This document shows positions 9,756-18,830 of a stretch of 64,000 nucleotides of DNA, piece by piece. The notes under the pieces were generated by a model, which saw only the letters and a list, made by a program, of their open reading frames with translations, made no database searches and was not told the DNA's origin. This stretch comes from Catenuloplanes indicus (GTDB lineage: Bacteria; Actinomycetota; Actinomycetes; Mycobacteriales; Micromonosporaceae): contig NZ_JAUSUZ010000001.1 of NCBI RefSeq assembly GCF_030813715.1, positions 7,378,001 through 7,442,000 on the forward strand. The letters run 5' to 3'. A program made the position numbers and the translations under genes. How positions within the stretch are numbered: the stretch's first letter is position 1; the number at the start of each line of letters is the position of its first letter.

Positions 9756-12503
9756 ATGCGTACCGGGATAGCTGATGCCTCGTCATCGGCTCGCATCGAG
9801 CGGGTCGGCACCAAGGGCTGGGGCCGGCACCGGTCGATCGGTGAGGCGATCCGCGCCGCGCAGGAGGGCGGCATCGTCTCCGTCGCGGCCGGCCGCTACG
9901 GCGAATGCGTCGTGGTGGACCGGTCGGTGCGGATCGTCGCGGAGTCCGGCGGTGTGGAGATCGCACCGGCCGACGGTGCCGCGCTCGAGGTGCGGGCCGG
10001 CACCGCGCTGGTGCAGGGTGTGACGTTCGTCTCCGCGCAGCCGCACCGGCCCGCGGTCGTGGTCACCGGCGGGACGGCCACGCTGGACGGCTGCGAGGTG
10101 CGCGGTGGCCGCGCCGAGATCGCCGGTCAGGCGTCGGTCACGCTGGACGAGTGCACGCTCAGCGGCGCCGCCGGCGCCGGTGTCGACGTCGCCGACTCCG
10201 CGCGCGTGCGCCTGCACGGCGGCGCGGTACAGCAGGTGGACGGCAGCGGGCTGACGGTCCGCGGCGGCGCCCGGGTGACCGTCTCCGGCACCGCGATCCG
10301 GCACGTCACCGCGGCCGGGCTGCACCTGCGCGAGTCCGCGGTCGCGGAGGTGGAGCGCGCCGAGATCTCGCACGCCGCGGTCGCCGCGCTGCTGGTCGAG
10401 GACGAGGCCGGCGCGACCGTACGGGACAGCCAGTTCTTCGACAACGACGGTGACGTGCTGCGCGCCACCGGCAGCGCGCCGTTCACCGCGGACGGCTGGC
10501 CGGGTGCGCTGCCGGACCGCCCGCTGCTCGACCCGCCCGCGTTCGGCCCCGGCGAGCCGGGCGGCGTCCGGCTCGAACGCTGCACCATGGACCGCACCGG
10601 CGGCACCGCGATTCACCTCTCCGGCACCGCGCACGTGGGTGTGGCGGACACCCGGATCGACACCGTGACCGCGGCCGGCGTGGTGGCCACCGGCGACGCC
10701 AGACTGGTGATGACGGACAGCCACATCGTCCGGCCGCGCAGCACCGGCGTGGCGCTGCTCGGCCAGGCGCACGCGCGGATCGAGGGCTGCTCGGTCGCCG
10801 ACTCCGGCGCGAACGGCCTGTTCCTCGCGGGTGACTCACGCGTGCTGTTGCGCCGGCTCGGCGTCAAGCAGACCAGGTACACGGCCGTGCATCTGGGCGG
10901 CACCGCGATCGTCACGCTGGCCGACTGCGAGATCAGCGACACCCCGGAGTGCGGCGTACGGGTCACCGGCCGGGCCATGGCCCGGATCGACGGCGGCCGG
11001 GTGGAACGCGCCCGGCAGTCCGGCGTGGCCGTGGAGGAGACCGGCGACGCACACCTGCGCGGCGTGACCGTCACCGAGGGCGAGGTCGGCGTGCGCGTCG
11101 ACTCGCCGCACCGCGCGCTGGTGGAGAACTGCACGATCTCCGAGATCGCACAGACCGGCTTCGAGGCCGCCAAGGGCTCCGGCCCGATCCTGCGGAACAC
11201 CACCATCGACGGGTGCGGCGGCGCCGGTGTGTTCGTGGACGCGGACGCCACACCGGTCGCGGACGGCCTGACCATCGACCGGATCGGCGGCACCGGCGTG
11301 GTCGTCTGGGGCGGCGCCGACCCGGTGATCCGCGCGTCGACCATCGCGAACTGCAAGAAGAACGGCCTCTACCTGGGCGCGGAGGCGCACGGCACGATCG
11401 AGGACCTGGACGTCACCGGCACCGGCTACCCGGCGCTGTACATCGGCGCGCAGGCGGACCCGGTGCTGCGCCGCGTGCACGTGCACGACGTGGACGAGGA
11501 CCTCACGCTGGTGGACGGTGCGAACGCCACGTTCGAGCAGTGCACCGCGGACGCGGTCGGCACCTCCACGATGCCGGTCGAGGGTGCGAACCCGCTGGTC
11601 CGGCGTGCCGGTGCGGTGCCGGCCACGTCCGCGACGGCCGCCCGCAAGAACACCGCGACCGGTACGGCCGACCCGGACGCGGCCGAGACGCTGCCGGACC
11701 TGCTGGCCCAGCTGGACCGCCTGGTCGGCCTGGACAAGGTCAAGCACGACGTCGGCTCGCTGGTCAAACTCGTGCAGATGGTGCAGAAGCGCCGCGAGGC
11801 CGGGCTCAGCCCGCCGCCCATGTCCCGCCACCTGGTCTTCGCCGGCAACCCCGGCACCGGCAAGACCACGGTCGCCCGGCTGTACGGCCGCATCCTGCGC
11901 GCACTCGGCATGCTGGGCAGCGGCCACCTGGTCGAGGTGGACCGGTCCGCGCTGGTCGGCGAGTACGTCGGGCACACCGGGCCGAAGACGCAGGCCGCGT
12001 TCCGGCGGGCGCTGCACGGCGTGCTGTTCATCGACGAGGCGTACGCGCTGACGCCGGAGGGGCACGGCGCGGACTTCGGCCAGGAGGCGATCTCCACGCT
12101 GGTCAAGCTGATGGAGGACCACCGCGAGGAGGTGGTGGTCATCGTGGCCGGCTACCCGTACGAGATGGTCCGGTTCATCAGCACGAACCCGGGTCTGCAG
12201 TCCCGCTTCTCCCGCACGCTCACGTTCGACGACTACTCCACGGACGAGCTGGTCAGCATCGTCCAGTACCAGGCCGCCGACCACGAGTACCACCTCGGGC
12301 CGGCGACGATCGAGAAGCTGCGCCGCTACTTCGACTCGGTCGACCGCGGCGAGGGTTTCGGCAACGGCCGGTTCGCCCGGGGCGTGTTCCAGCACATGAC
12401 GGAACAGCACGCCGCGCGCGTCGCGGAACTCGACTCACCCACCACCGAGCAGCTGACCGAGCTCGGGCCCGAAGACCTGCCCGACGTGCCCGAACCGCAC
12501 TAG
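9756..12503 (+). CDS. EccA-like AAA+ ATPase with N-terminal parallel beta-helix domain
   Basis: The protein has 915 residues. The frame is open back to 9558, but that part overlaps the previous gene; the ATG at 9756 follows a good ribosome site (AGGACGGAAGG) and is preferred. Residues about 1-615 are a right-handed beta-helix of many short turns (GTAxxxGxEVRGG-type), like pectate-lyase-fold or NosD-type repeats. Residues about 640-905 form a CbxX/CfqX-type AAA+ domain, with Walker A GNPGTGKT (697-704) and Walker B LFIDEAYAL (D760, E761). Mycobacterial EccA has this same AAA type but carries TPR repeats at its N-terminus, so the beta-helix is a swapped recognition domain. The gene stops 8 bases before eccC. 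A cytosolic chaperone-like ATPase for ESX substrates is likely. Confidence 0.85.
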   Translation: MRTGIADASSSARIERVGTKGWGRHRSIGEAIRAAQEGGIVSVAAGRYGECVVVDRSVRIVAESGGVEIAPADGAALEVRAGTALVQGVTFVSAQPHRPAVVVTGGTATLDGCEVRGGRAEIAGQASVTLDECTLSGAAGAGVDVADSARVRLHGGAVQQVDGSGLTVRGGARVTVSGTAIRHVTAAGLHLRESAVAEVERAEISHAAVAALLVEDEAGATVRDSQFFDNDGDVLRATGSAPFTADGWPGALPDRPLLDPPAFGPGEPGGVRLERCTMDRTGGTAIHLSGTAHVGVADTRIDTVTAAGVVATGDARLVMTDSHIVRPRSTGVALLGQAHARIEGCSVADSGANGLFLAGDSRVLLRRLGVKQTRYTAVHLGGTAIVTLADCEISDTPECGVRVTGRAMARIDGGRVERARQSGVAVEETGDAHLRGVTVTEGEVGVRVDSPHRALVENCTISEIAQTGFEAAKGSGPILRNTTIDGCGGAGVFVDADATPVADGLTIDRIGGTGVVVWGGADPVIRASTIANCKKNGLYLGAEAHGTIEDLDVTGTGYPALYIGAQADPVLRRVHVHDVDEDLTLVDGANATFEQCTADAVGTSTMPVEGANPLVRRAGAVPATSATAARKNTATGTADPDAAETLPDLLAQLDRLVGLDKVKHDVGSLVKLVQMVQKRREAGLSPPPMSRHLVFAGNPGTGKTTVARLYGRILRALGMLGSGHLVEVDRSALVGEYVGHTGPKTQAAFRRALHGVLFIDEAYALTPEGHGADFGQEAISTLVKLMEDHREEVVVIVAGYPYEMVRFISTNPGLQSRFSRTLTFDDYSTDELVSIVQYQAADHEYHLGPATIEKLRRYFDSVDRGEGFGNGRFARGVFQHMTEQHAARVAELDSPTTEQLTELGPEDLPDVPEPH

Positions 12504-12511
12504 GAGAGCGC

Positions 12512-15500
12512 GTGTCCCGCATCTCGTTCCACCGCCCGGCACGGTTCCTGCCACCGCCGATCCCCCAGGACAAGGTGGTCCTGCCGTCGCCGCCGGAGCA
12601 GAAGCAGAGCAACGCGGGCTTCATCAGCCTGCTGCTGCCGCTGCTGTCCAGCCTCGGTATCGCGGCGTACATGGTGTCGTACGGCCGCCCGATGCTGATC
12701 GCCCTGGCGATCATCTTCGCGGTCGTGTCGTTCAGCGCCACCATCGCGTTCCGGGTGCAGAACAAGCACCTGGAACGTCGGACCGTGATGCGGCAGCGGG
12801 CGCGGTACCGCGCGCTGCTGATGGACGTGCGCACCAACGCCCGCCAGGTCGCGTCCACCCAGCGCATGCTGGGCGCGTGGGCGCACCCGGAGCCGGACCG
12901 GCTGCTGGCCATCGCGCACAGCGGCCGCCGGGTCTGGGAACGGCGGCAGGGTGACCCGGACTTCCTGCGGGTCCGGATCGGCATCGGCGACGCGGAACTC
13001 TCCACGCCGATCCAGATCGGCACCCGGCTGGACCCGCTGGCCGACTACGACTGGGAGTCGATGCGCGCGGCCCGCCGGCTGGTCGACTCGATGAGCAAGG
13101 TGGCGGCGCAGCCGATCGCGATCGACCTCGGCACCGCCGGCGTGATCAGCATCCTCGGCTCGCCGGACGCCACGGCCGCGATGACCCGGTCGATGCTGGC
13201 CCAGCTCGCGGTCATGCACGCGCCGGACGACGTGCTGATCGCGGTCGAGGCGCCGGACATCGAGGAGTGGGAGTGGGCGAAGTGGCTGCCGCACACGTTC
13301 GAGCCCGGTTCCCGGCGGCGGCCGCGCGCGGTGCCGCTGATCACCGGTGAGCACGGTGGCCTCGGCGACTTCCTGGAGCGGGAGGTGCGCCGGCGTAGCG
13401 AGTCGGCCAGCGCCCGGCGGCTGCAGGCGCAGTTCGACCGCGGCGCGGCCCCGCACCAGCAGCGGCTCGTGGTGCTGTTCACCGGCTTCGACCCGGTCTC
13501 CGAGTGGGGGCGCTCGGCGATGCTGCGCGCGCTGCTCGAGGCGGCCGGGCCGGCCATGGGCATCACGCTGATCTTCCTGGGCCGGCGGGAGACCGACGAG
13601 CCGGGCCGGGTGGACCTGCGCGTCACCGTGACGCCGTCCGGTGGGCTGTCACTGACCGGCCGGACCGGCACCGGCGCGGCCACCTCCGAGCTGTCCCAGG
13701 CCGACCAGGTCAGCCTGCCGATGGCGGAGCTGATCGCGCGGAAACTGACCCCGTTGACGCTCACCGACGAACACGAGCAGGTGCTCGCCCGTACCGTGTC
13801 GTTGATCGAGGCTCTGGTCGCCGGCCGCAGCCTGGACGTGGCGCTGGGTGGGCTGTGGGATCCGAACATGGGGCCGGACCGGCTGCTCAAGGTGCCGATC
13901 GGCACCGACGGTGACGGCCAGAGCGTGGTGCTGGACATCAAGGAGTCCGCTCAGGGCGGTTCCGGACCGCACGGCCTGATCGTCGGCGCGACCGGTTCCG
14001 GCAAGAGCGAGCTGCTGCGTACGCTGGTGGCCGGTCTCCTGGTCACCCACTCACCGGACCTGCTGAGCATGGTGGTGGTCGACTTCAAGGGTGGTGCCAC
14101 GTTCGCGCCGGTGGCCGGCATGCCCCACGTGGCCGGCATGATCACCAACCTGGCCGACGACGCCGCGCTGGTCGAGCGGGTCCGGGTCGCGCTCTCCGGC
14201 GAGCAGCAGCGGCGTCAGCAACTGCTGCGCGCGGCCGGCAACGTCGACTCGATCAAGGAGTACCACCGCAAGCGGCAGGCCGGTGAGGCCGGCCTCGACG
14301 GGGCGCCGCTGGAGCCGATGCCGTACCTGCTGGTGATCATCGACGAGTTCGCCGAGCTGCTCACCGCGCACCCGGAGTTCACCGAGCTGTTCGTCCAGAT
14401 CGGACGCGTCGGCCGAAGCCTCGGCATGCACCTGCTCTTCTCCACCCAGCGGCTGGAGGAGGGCCGGCTGCGCGGCCTGGACTCGCACCTGTCGTACCGG
14501 ATCTGCCTGCGCACGTTCAGCGCGCAGGAGAGCCGCACCGTGATCGGCACGACCGACGCGTACCGGCTGCCGCCGATCCCCGGCTCCGCCTACCTCAAGG
14601 TCGACGAGACGATCTACCGCCGGTTCCGGGTCGCGCACGTCTCCGCGCCGTGGAGATCCCCGGAGGAGCGCGAGGCCGAGTCGATCTCGACCTCGATCCT
14701 GCCGTACGAGATGCGCGCGCTCACCACCGCCGACCTCTATGAGGAGGACGAGGAGGACGCGTTGCCGGTGGCGGCCGGGGACGGCCCGACCGAGCTGAGC
14801 GTCATCGTCGACCGGCTGTCCAGCCGCGGCACGCCGGTCCGGCAGGTGTGGCTGCCGCCGCTGCCGCGCGCGATCCCGCTGGACACGCTGCTCGGCCCGG
14901 TCGCGGTGCAGTCCGGCCGCGGCCTGTCCGCCACCATGTGGCCGATCGCCGGCGAGCTGCGCATCCCGCTCGGCGTCGTGGACCTCCCCGGCCAGCAGGC
15001 CCAGGAGCCGCTGCTGCTGGACTTCGGCGGCCCGCACGGCAACCTGGCGATCGTGGGCGCGCCCCGGTCCGGCCGGAGCACCATGCTGCGCACCCTGATG
15101 CTGGCCACGATCTTGACGCACACGCCGGCCGAGGCGCAGTTCTACTGCATCGACTACGGCGGTGAGACGCTGCACCCGTTCGCGACCGCACCGCACGTCG
15201 GCGACGTGGCCGGCCGGATGGACAAGGAGATGGTCGGCCGCATGCTGGCCGACACCCGCGCGCTGATCACCGGCCGGGAGAAGGTCTTCCGCGAGCTGGG
15301 CATCGACTCGGTGGCCGAGTTCCGCGCCCGGCGCGACTCCGGCCGGCTGCCGGAGGGCCTGCGCGCGGCGGACATCTTCCTGGTCGTCGACAACTGGGGT
15401 GCGCTGCGCACCGACATGGACCATCTGGAACCGGTCATGGTGGAGATCGCCTCGCGCGGTCTCGGCGTCGGCGTCCACCTGATCCTCACCACGAACCGGT

Positions 15501-16582
15501 GGATGGAGATCCGGCCGGCGCTGCGCGAGAGCATCGGTACCCGGGTGGAGCTGCGGCTCAACGACTACAACGAGTCGGACATCCACCGCCGGATGGCGCA
15601 GGCGATGCCGACGAACGTGCCCGGCCGGGCACTCTGCCCGCCCGGCGTCTACAGCCAGGTGGTGCTGCCCCGGGTCGACGGCCGGGACACCGACGAAGGG
15701 TTGCGCGACGCCCAGCAGGACATCCTCGCCAAGGTCGGCCCGTCCTGGTACGGCAAGCCCGCACCCGGCGTGCGCATGCTGCCGCGGCGGGTGGTGCGGG
15801 ACGAGCTGGTGTCCGCGGACGCCACCCCGACGGCGGTCCCGATCGGCATCGGCGAGCCGGACATCTCCACGATCAGCCTGGACCTGGTCGCCGGCGACCC
15901 GCACTTCATCGTGTTCGGCGACACCGCGTCCGGCAAGAGCATGTTCCTGCGTACCTGGTTGCGCAACCTGATCGACCGGCAGACCGGCTGGGAGGCGCGC
16001 GTCGTCCTGATCGACTACCGGCGCTCGCTGCTCGGCATCGTCCCGGAGGGGCACCTCGGCGCCTACGCCGCGGACTCGCAGACCACCAAGACGTACGCGC
16101 AGCAGATCGCCGGGAAGCTGCGCGAGCGGATGCCCCCGTCCTCCATCACGCCGGAGGAGCTCAAGGCGCGCACCTGGTGGGAGGGGCCGGAGATCTACGT
16201 GGTGATCGACGACTACGACCTGGTCGGCGGCAGCATGCAGTCGCCGCTGGCGCCGCTGATGGAGTTCATCCCGCACGCCCGCGACATCGGCTTCCACATC
16301 GTGCTGACTCGCCGGGTGGCCGGTGCCGGCCGAGGCGCGGTCGGTGACGCGTTCTTCTCCCGCGTGCGCGAGCTGGGCGGCGGCGGCCTGCTCCTCTCCG
16401 GTGACCCACGGGAAGGGCAGCTGCTCGGCACCGAGAAGGCCGCGGTGCGGCCGGCGGGCCGGGGCGCGCTGATCTCTCGCGGCAAGCCGACCCGCCTGAT
16501 CCAGATCGCGATGGACGAGGCGCCGGCCGACGACGAGCCGGACGCCGCGGCCGGTTCACCGTTCTCGGCGTCCTCCCGATGA
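12512..16582 (+). CDS. eccC: Type VII secretion FtsK/SpoIIIE-type ATPase EccC (fused EccCa-EccCb form)
   Basis: The protein has 1356 residues, the usual length for one-piece EccC. The GTG at 12512 follows TAGGAGAG, which overlaps the stop of the preceding gene. Two N-terminal transmembrane helices (about 38-85) anchor it in the inner membrane. Three FtsK-like ATPase domains follow. The first has intact Walker A GATGSGKS (492-499) and Walker B LLVIIDEF (D611). The second has GAPRSGRS (849-856), where the Walker lysine is arginine. The third has GDTASGKS (1136-1143). In ESX systems EccC is the motor that binds WXG100 substrates through its last ATPase domain, and the first domain is the one needed for activity. 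Here the first site is intact, which fits a working motor. Confidence 0.96.
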   Translation: MSRISFHRPARFLPPPIPQDKVVLPSPPEQKQSNAGFISLLLPLLSSLGIAAYMVSYGRPMLIALAIIFAVVSFSATIAFRVQNKHLERRTVMRQRARYRALLMDVRTNARQVASTQRMLGAWAHPEPDRLLAIAHSGRRVWERRQGDPDFLRVRIGIGDAELSTPIQIGTRLDPLADYDWESMRAARRLVDSMSKVAAQPIAIDLGTAGVISILGSPDATAAMTRSMLAQLAVMHAPDDVLIAVEAPDIEEWEWAKWLPHTFEPGSRRRPRAVPLITGEHGGLGDFLEREVRRRSESASARRLQAQFDRGAAPHQQRLVVLFTGFDPVSEWGRSAMLRALLEAAGPAMGITLIFLGRRETDEPGRVDLRVTVTPSGGLSLTGRTGTGAATSELSQADQVSLPMAELIARKLTPLTLTDEHEQVLARTVSLIEALVAGRSLDVALGGLWDPNMGPDRLLKVPIGTDGDGQSVVLDIKESAQGGSGPHGLIVGATGSGKSELLRTLVAGLLVTHSPDLLSMVVVDFKGGATFAPVAGMPHVAGMITNLADDAALVERVRVALSGEQQRRQQLLRAAGNVDSIKEYHRKRQAGEAGLDGAPLEPMPYLLVIIDEFAELLTAHPEFTELFVQIGRVGRSLGMHLLFSTQRLEEGRLRGLDSHLSYRICLRTFSAQESRTVIGTTDAYRLPPIPGSAYLKVDETIYRRFRVAHVSAPWRSPEEREAESISTSILPYEMRALTTADLYEEDEEDALPVAAGDGPTELSVIVDRLSSRGTPVRQVWLPPLPRAIPLDTLLGPVAVQSGRGLSATMWPIAGELRIPLGVVDLPGQQAQEPLLLDFGGPHGNLAIVGAPRSGRSTMLRTLMLATILTHTPAEAQFYCIDYGGETLHPFATAPHVGDVAGRMDKEMVGRMLADTRALITGREKVFRELGIDSVAEFRARRDSGRLPEGLRAADIFLVVDNWGALRTDMDHLEPVMVEIASRGLGVGVHLILTTNRWMEIRPALRESIGTRVELRLNDYNESDIHRRMAQAMPTNVPGRALCPPGVYSQVVLPRVDGRDTDEGLRDAQQDILAKVGPSWYGKPAPGVRMLPRRVVRDELVSADATPTAVPIGIGEPDISTISLDLVAGDPHFIVFGDTASGKSMFLRTWLRNLIDRQTGWEARVVLIDYRRSLLGIVPEGHLGAYAADSQTTKTYAQQIAGKLRERMPPSSITPEELKARTWWEGPEIYVVIDDYDLVGGSMQSPLAPLMEFIPHARDIGFHIVLTRRVAGAGRGAVGDAFFSRVRELGGGGLLLSGDPREGQLLGTEKAAVRPAGRGALISRGKPTRLIQIAMDEAPADDEPDAAAGSPFSASSR

Positions 16583-16596
16583 GGGCCGGCGGGGGA

Positions 16597-16623
16597 CACC
16601 CGAATCGGTCACTGTCGGCGTCC
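16597..16623 (+). promoter_or_regulatory. Candidate promoter shared with two other loci (CACCCG-N16-CGTCC)
   Basis: CACCCG at 16597-16602 and CGTCC at 16619-16623 are 16 bases apart in the 153-bp gap between eccC and the WXG100 pair. The element starts with GGGGACACCCGAA, which is found again at 41612-41624. It could drive the WXG100-EccD genes separately from eccC. The evidence is only this similarity. Confidence 0.35.
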
Positions 16624-16735
16624 TGGGCCGGCCTGACATGCTGCCCCCACCGGTACGACCCGGGCGCCGTCCGGCTCTCGTCCACAGGTTTCCCGCCGGG
16701 TTCCCGACTCCCGGCATCGCACCGAGGAGGACAAC

Positions 16736-17053
16736 GTGGCGTTTGAGGTAACCCCGGAATACGTGGCCGACGCGGCCGCGAACTGCACCACCAGCGCGAC
16801 CGAGATCGAGGCACAGCTGCAGGTCACCAAGAACTACGTGATCAGCCTCCGAGACGAGTACCAGGGTGTCGCGGCGATGAACTTCGACGCGCTGATGGCC
16901 GACTTCGACGCGTTCGGCGTGATGCTGCACAACGCACTGATCAACATCGGTGACGGCCTGCGCGGCAACTTCAACAACTACACCAGCGTCGAGGAGTTCG
17001 CGACCACGAACCTGGTCGAGGTCAACGGCGAGATCCCCGGCGTCTACTTCTAG
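16736..17053 (+). CDS. WXG100-family ESX protein with Tyr in place of the motif Trp
   Basis: The protein has 105 residues, typical for EsxA/EsxB-like proteins. The GTG at 16736 follows GAGGAGG at 16724-16730. Two helices flank the turn E-Y-Q-G (Y42, G44), where the usual W of WxG is tyrosine. A YTSVEE sequence after the second helix (Y82, E86) matches the YxxxD/E export signal. It is followed 38 bases later by a second WXG100 gene; such pairs normally form a heterodimer that is recognised by EccC and exported. The short tail after the signal ends in aromatic residues. Confidence 0.88.
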   Translation: MAFEVTPEYVADAAANCTTSATEIEAQLQVTKNYVISLRDEYQGVAAMNFDALMADFDAFGVMLHNALINIGDGLRGNFNNYTSVEEFATTNLVEVNGEIPGVYF

Positions 17054-17091
17054 GTCTTTTCCCTCATCGGTACGTTACGAAGGAGCCATCC

Positions 17092-17403
17092 ATGGCCGAC
17101 GTGTACGGCACCCACCTCAAGGTCCCGGACAGCCTCGGGGACGCCGGTCCGTTCATCAACGGCATCTCCGAGGAGATCGTCAACAACCTCATGATGCTGG
17201 AGAGCAAGCTGCTGCCGCTGGCCGAGAGCTGGACCGGTGACACGTACGTCTACTTCGAGGACCAGCGCAAGGCGTGGAACGTGGCCGCGGACGGTCTGTT
17301 CGGTCCCGAGGGCATCATGGGCATGATCGCCCACGCGCTGAACGTCAACTACAACAACTACACCGAGGCCGAACTCACCAACACGGCCACCTGGAAGCAC
17401 TAG
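17092..17403 (+). CDS. WXG100-family ESX protein, partner of the preceding gene
   Basis: The protein has 103 residues. The ATG at 17092 follows GAAGGAG at 17079-17085. The helix-turn-helix hairpin has the motif SWTGD (W47, G49), and a YTEAE export signal (Y90, E94) sits near the C-terminus. The last codon is followed at once by the ATG of eccD, so the two are tightly co-translated. With the upstream WXG100 protein it probably forms the canonical ESX substrate pair. Both partners carry a YxxxE signal, whereas in the best-studied mycobacterial pair only one does. Confidence 0.92.
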   Translation: MADVYGTHLKVPDSLGDAGPFINGISEEIVNNLMMLESKLLPLAESWTGDTYVYFEDQRKAWNVAADGLFGPEGIMGMIAHALNVNYNNYTEAELTNTATWKH

Positions 17404-18780
17404 ATGGCCGATCAGCGCAGCCTCGTGACGGTCGTCGGCACGCGAAAGCGGGTCGACGTGGCGCTGCCCGCCGCCGCGCCGGTCGGCGAGTACGCGGGCC
17501 GGCTCGCCGACCTGTGCGGCCAGGACAGTCACGACGTCTTCCCGCCGGCCTGGTCGCTGATCCCGGCCGGCGGGGCGCCGCTGGCGCTGGAGGACACGCT
17601 CGCGGACGCGGGCGTCGCCGACGGCGCCGTGCTCTACCTGATCGACGTCGCCGGTGACCCGGGCGGCGAGCCCGCGATCGAGGACATCGAGGAACTCGTC
17701 GCGGACCAGACGGAGGACTACCGGTCCAAGGAGAGCCCGCGCGGCCTCGTGGTGATCGGGCTGTCGCTGGCCTGGCTGGCCGCGGCCGGCGTGGTCCTGC
17801 TGAGCCTGCACGGTGGGCTGGCGGCCGCGATCGGCATGACGCTCGCCGCGATGGTGCTGCTCGGCACGTCGTGGGGCCTGCAGCAGCGGCGCTCGGCCGT
17901 ACCCCCGTCGCTCACGCTCGGCATGTCGCTGATCTCGGCCGTGTGCATGGCCACGGCCGGCGGGCTGCTCTTCGCGGAGTTGAGCGCCGACCTCTGGTGG
18001 GTCGGCGTGATCGCCGGTGCCAACCTCGGCATGATCATGGCCCTGGCCACCACGCCCGAGATCATCCTGTTCGCGGTCGAGCTGCAGATGCTGGTCGCGG
18101 GCCTGCTCGTGCCGCTGTTCCTGCCGCTTCGGGTCAACGCGGCGGAGGCGGCCGCGGCCGTGGTGGTCGCCGCGATCGCGCTGCTCGGCGGATCGAAGTG
18201 GATCTCGGCGAGCATCACCGCGTGGGCGTCGAAGCCGCCCAAGGCGAGTGCGCCGATGGCGCAGGCCGTAACCGTGATGCTGATCCGGGCGCGCGGCGTG
18301 CTGACGTTCGTGATCGCCGGCCCGGTGCTGGCACTGATCATCGCGCAGCCGGTGCTCGCGCTCTCCGGCAACTGGTGGGCGATCGCGCTGTCCGCGGTCG
18401 CCGGTGCCGCGCTGCTGGTCCGCACGAAGCAGGCCGGCTTCCGCAGCGAGGCGGTCGCGTTCGGCGTGGCCGGCCTGACCGGCGTCTTCTCCGCGGTCGG
18501 CGCGATCGCGGAGCGCTTCTTCGGCACCGGCGGGACCGCGGTGGCGCTGGTGATCGGCGGGTTCGTGGTACTCGGCATCGGCGTGCTGATCACGCTGGTC
18601 GAGTTGCCGATCACGGAGTCGACCACGGACGTGTCGCTGGCCGGTGCGGCCGCGGCCGGTCGACGGTCGGTGGCCGAGGTGGTCGGCCTGCTCTGCAACC
18701 TGGCGGTCGCGCCGCTGGCGATGGGCGTCTACGGCGTCTACGCGGAGCTGATGGAGATCGGTGCCGGCATCATCGGCTGA
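17404..18780 (+). CDS. eccD: Type VII secretion integral membrane protein EccD
   Basis: The protein has 458 residues. The start codon directly abuts the stop of the WXG100 gene. Residues about 1-85 form a YukD-like ubiquitin-fold domain, and the rest (about 113-458) has 11 predicted transmembrane helices, both typical of EccD. EccD builds the membrane pore of the ESX complex with EccB, EccC and EccE. It is the last gene of the forward core cluster, and a strong hairpin terminator follows. EccB and EccE were not found in the window. Confidence 0.94.
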   Translation: MADQRSLVTVVGTRKRVDVALPAAAPVGEYAGRLADLCGQDSHDVFPPAWSLIPAGGAPLALEDTLADAGVADGAVLYLIDVAGDPGGEPAIEDIEELVADQTEDYRSKESPRGLVVIGLSLAWLAAAGVVLLSLHGGLAAAIGMTLAAMVLLGTSWGLQQRRSAVPPSLTLGMSLISAVCMATAGGLLFAELSADLWWVGVIAGANLGMIMALATTPEIILFAVELQMLVAGLLVPLFLPLRVNAAEAAAAVVVAAIALLGGSKWISASITAWASKPPKASAPMAQAVTVMLIRARGVLTFVIAGPVLALIIAQPVLALSGNWWAIALSAVAGAALLVRTKQAGFRSEAVAFGVAGLTGVFSAVGAIAERFFGTGGTAVALVIGGFVVLGIGVLITLVELPITESTTDVSLAGAAAAGRRSVAEVVGLLCNLAVAPLAMGVYGVYAELMEIGAGIIG

Positions 18781-18793
18781 TCGACGGCGAACG

Positions 18794-18825
18794 GCGGGGC
18801 GGGAGGCGAGTGCCTTCCGCCCCGC
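18794..18825. terminator. Strong bidirectional hairpin between eccD and a convergent gene
   Basis: A 14-bp stem with one G-U pair (18794-18807 with 18812-18825) closes a GAGT loop. It lies in the 50-bp gap between two convergent stops and can serve both strands. Confidence 0.75.
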
Positions 18826-18830
18826 TCGTC

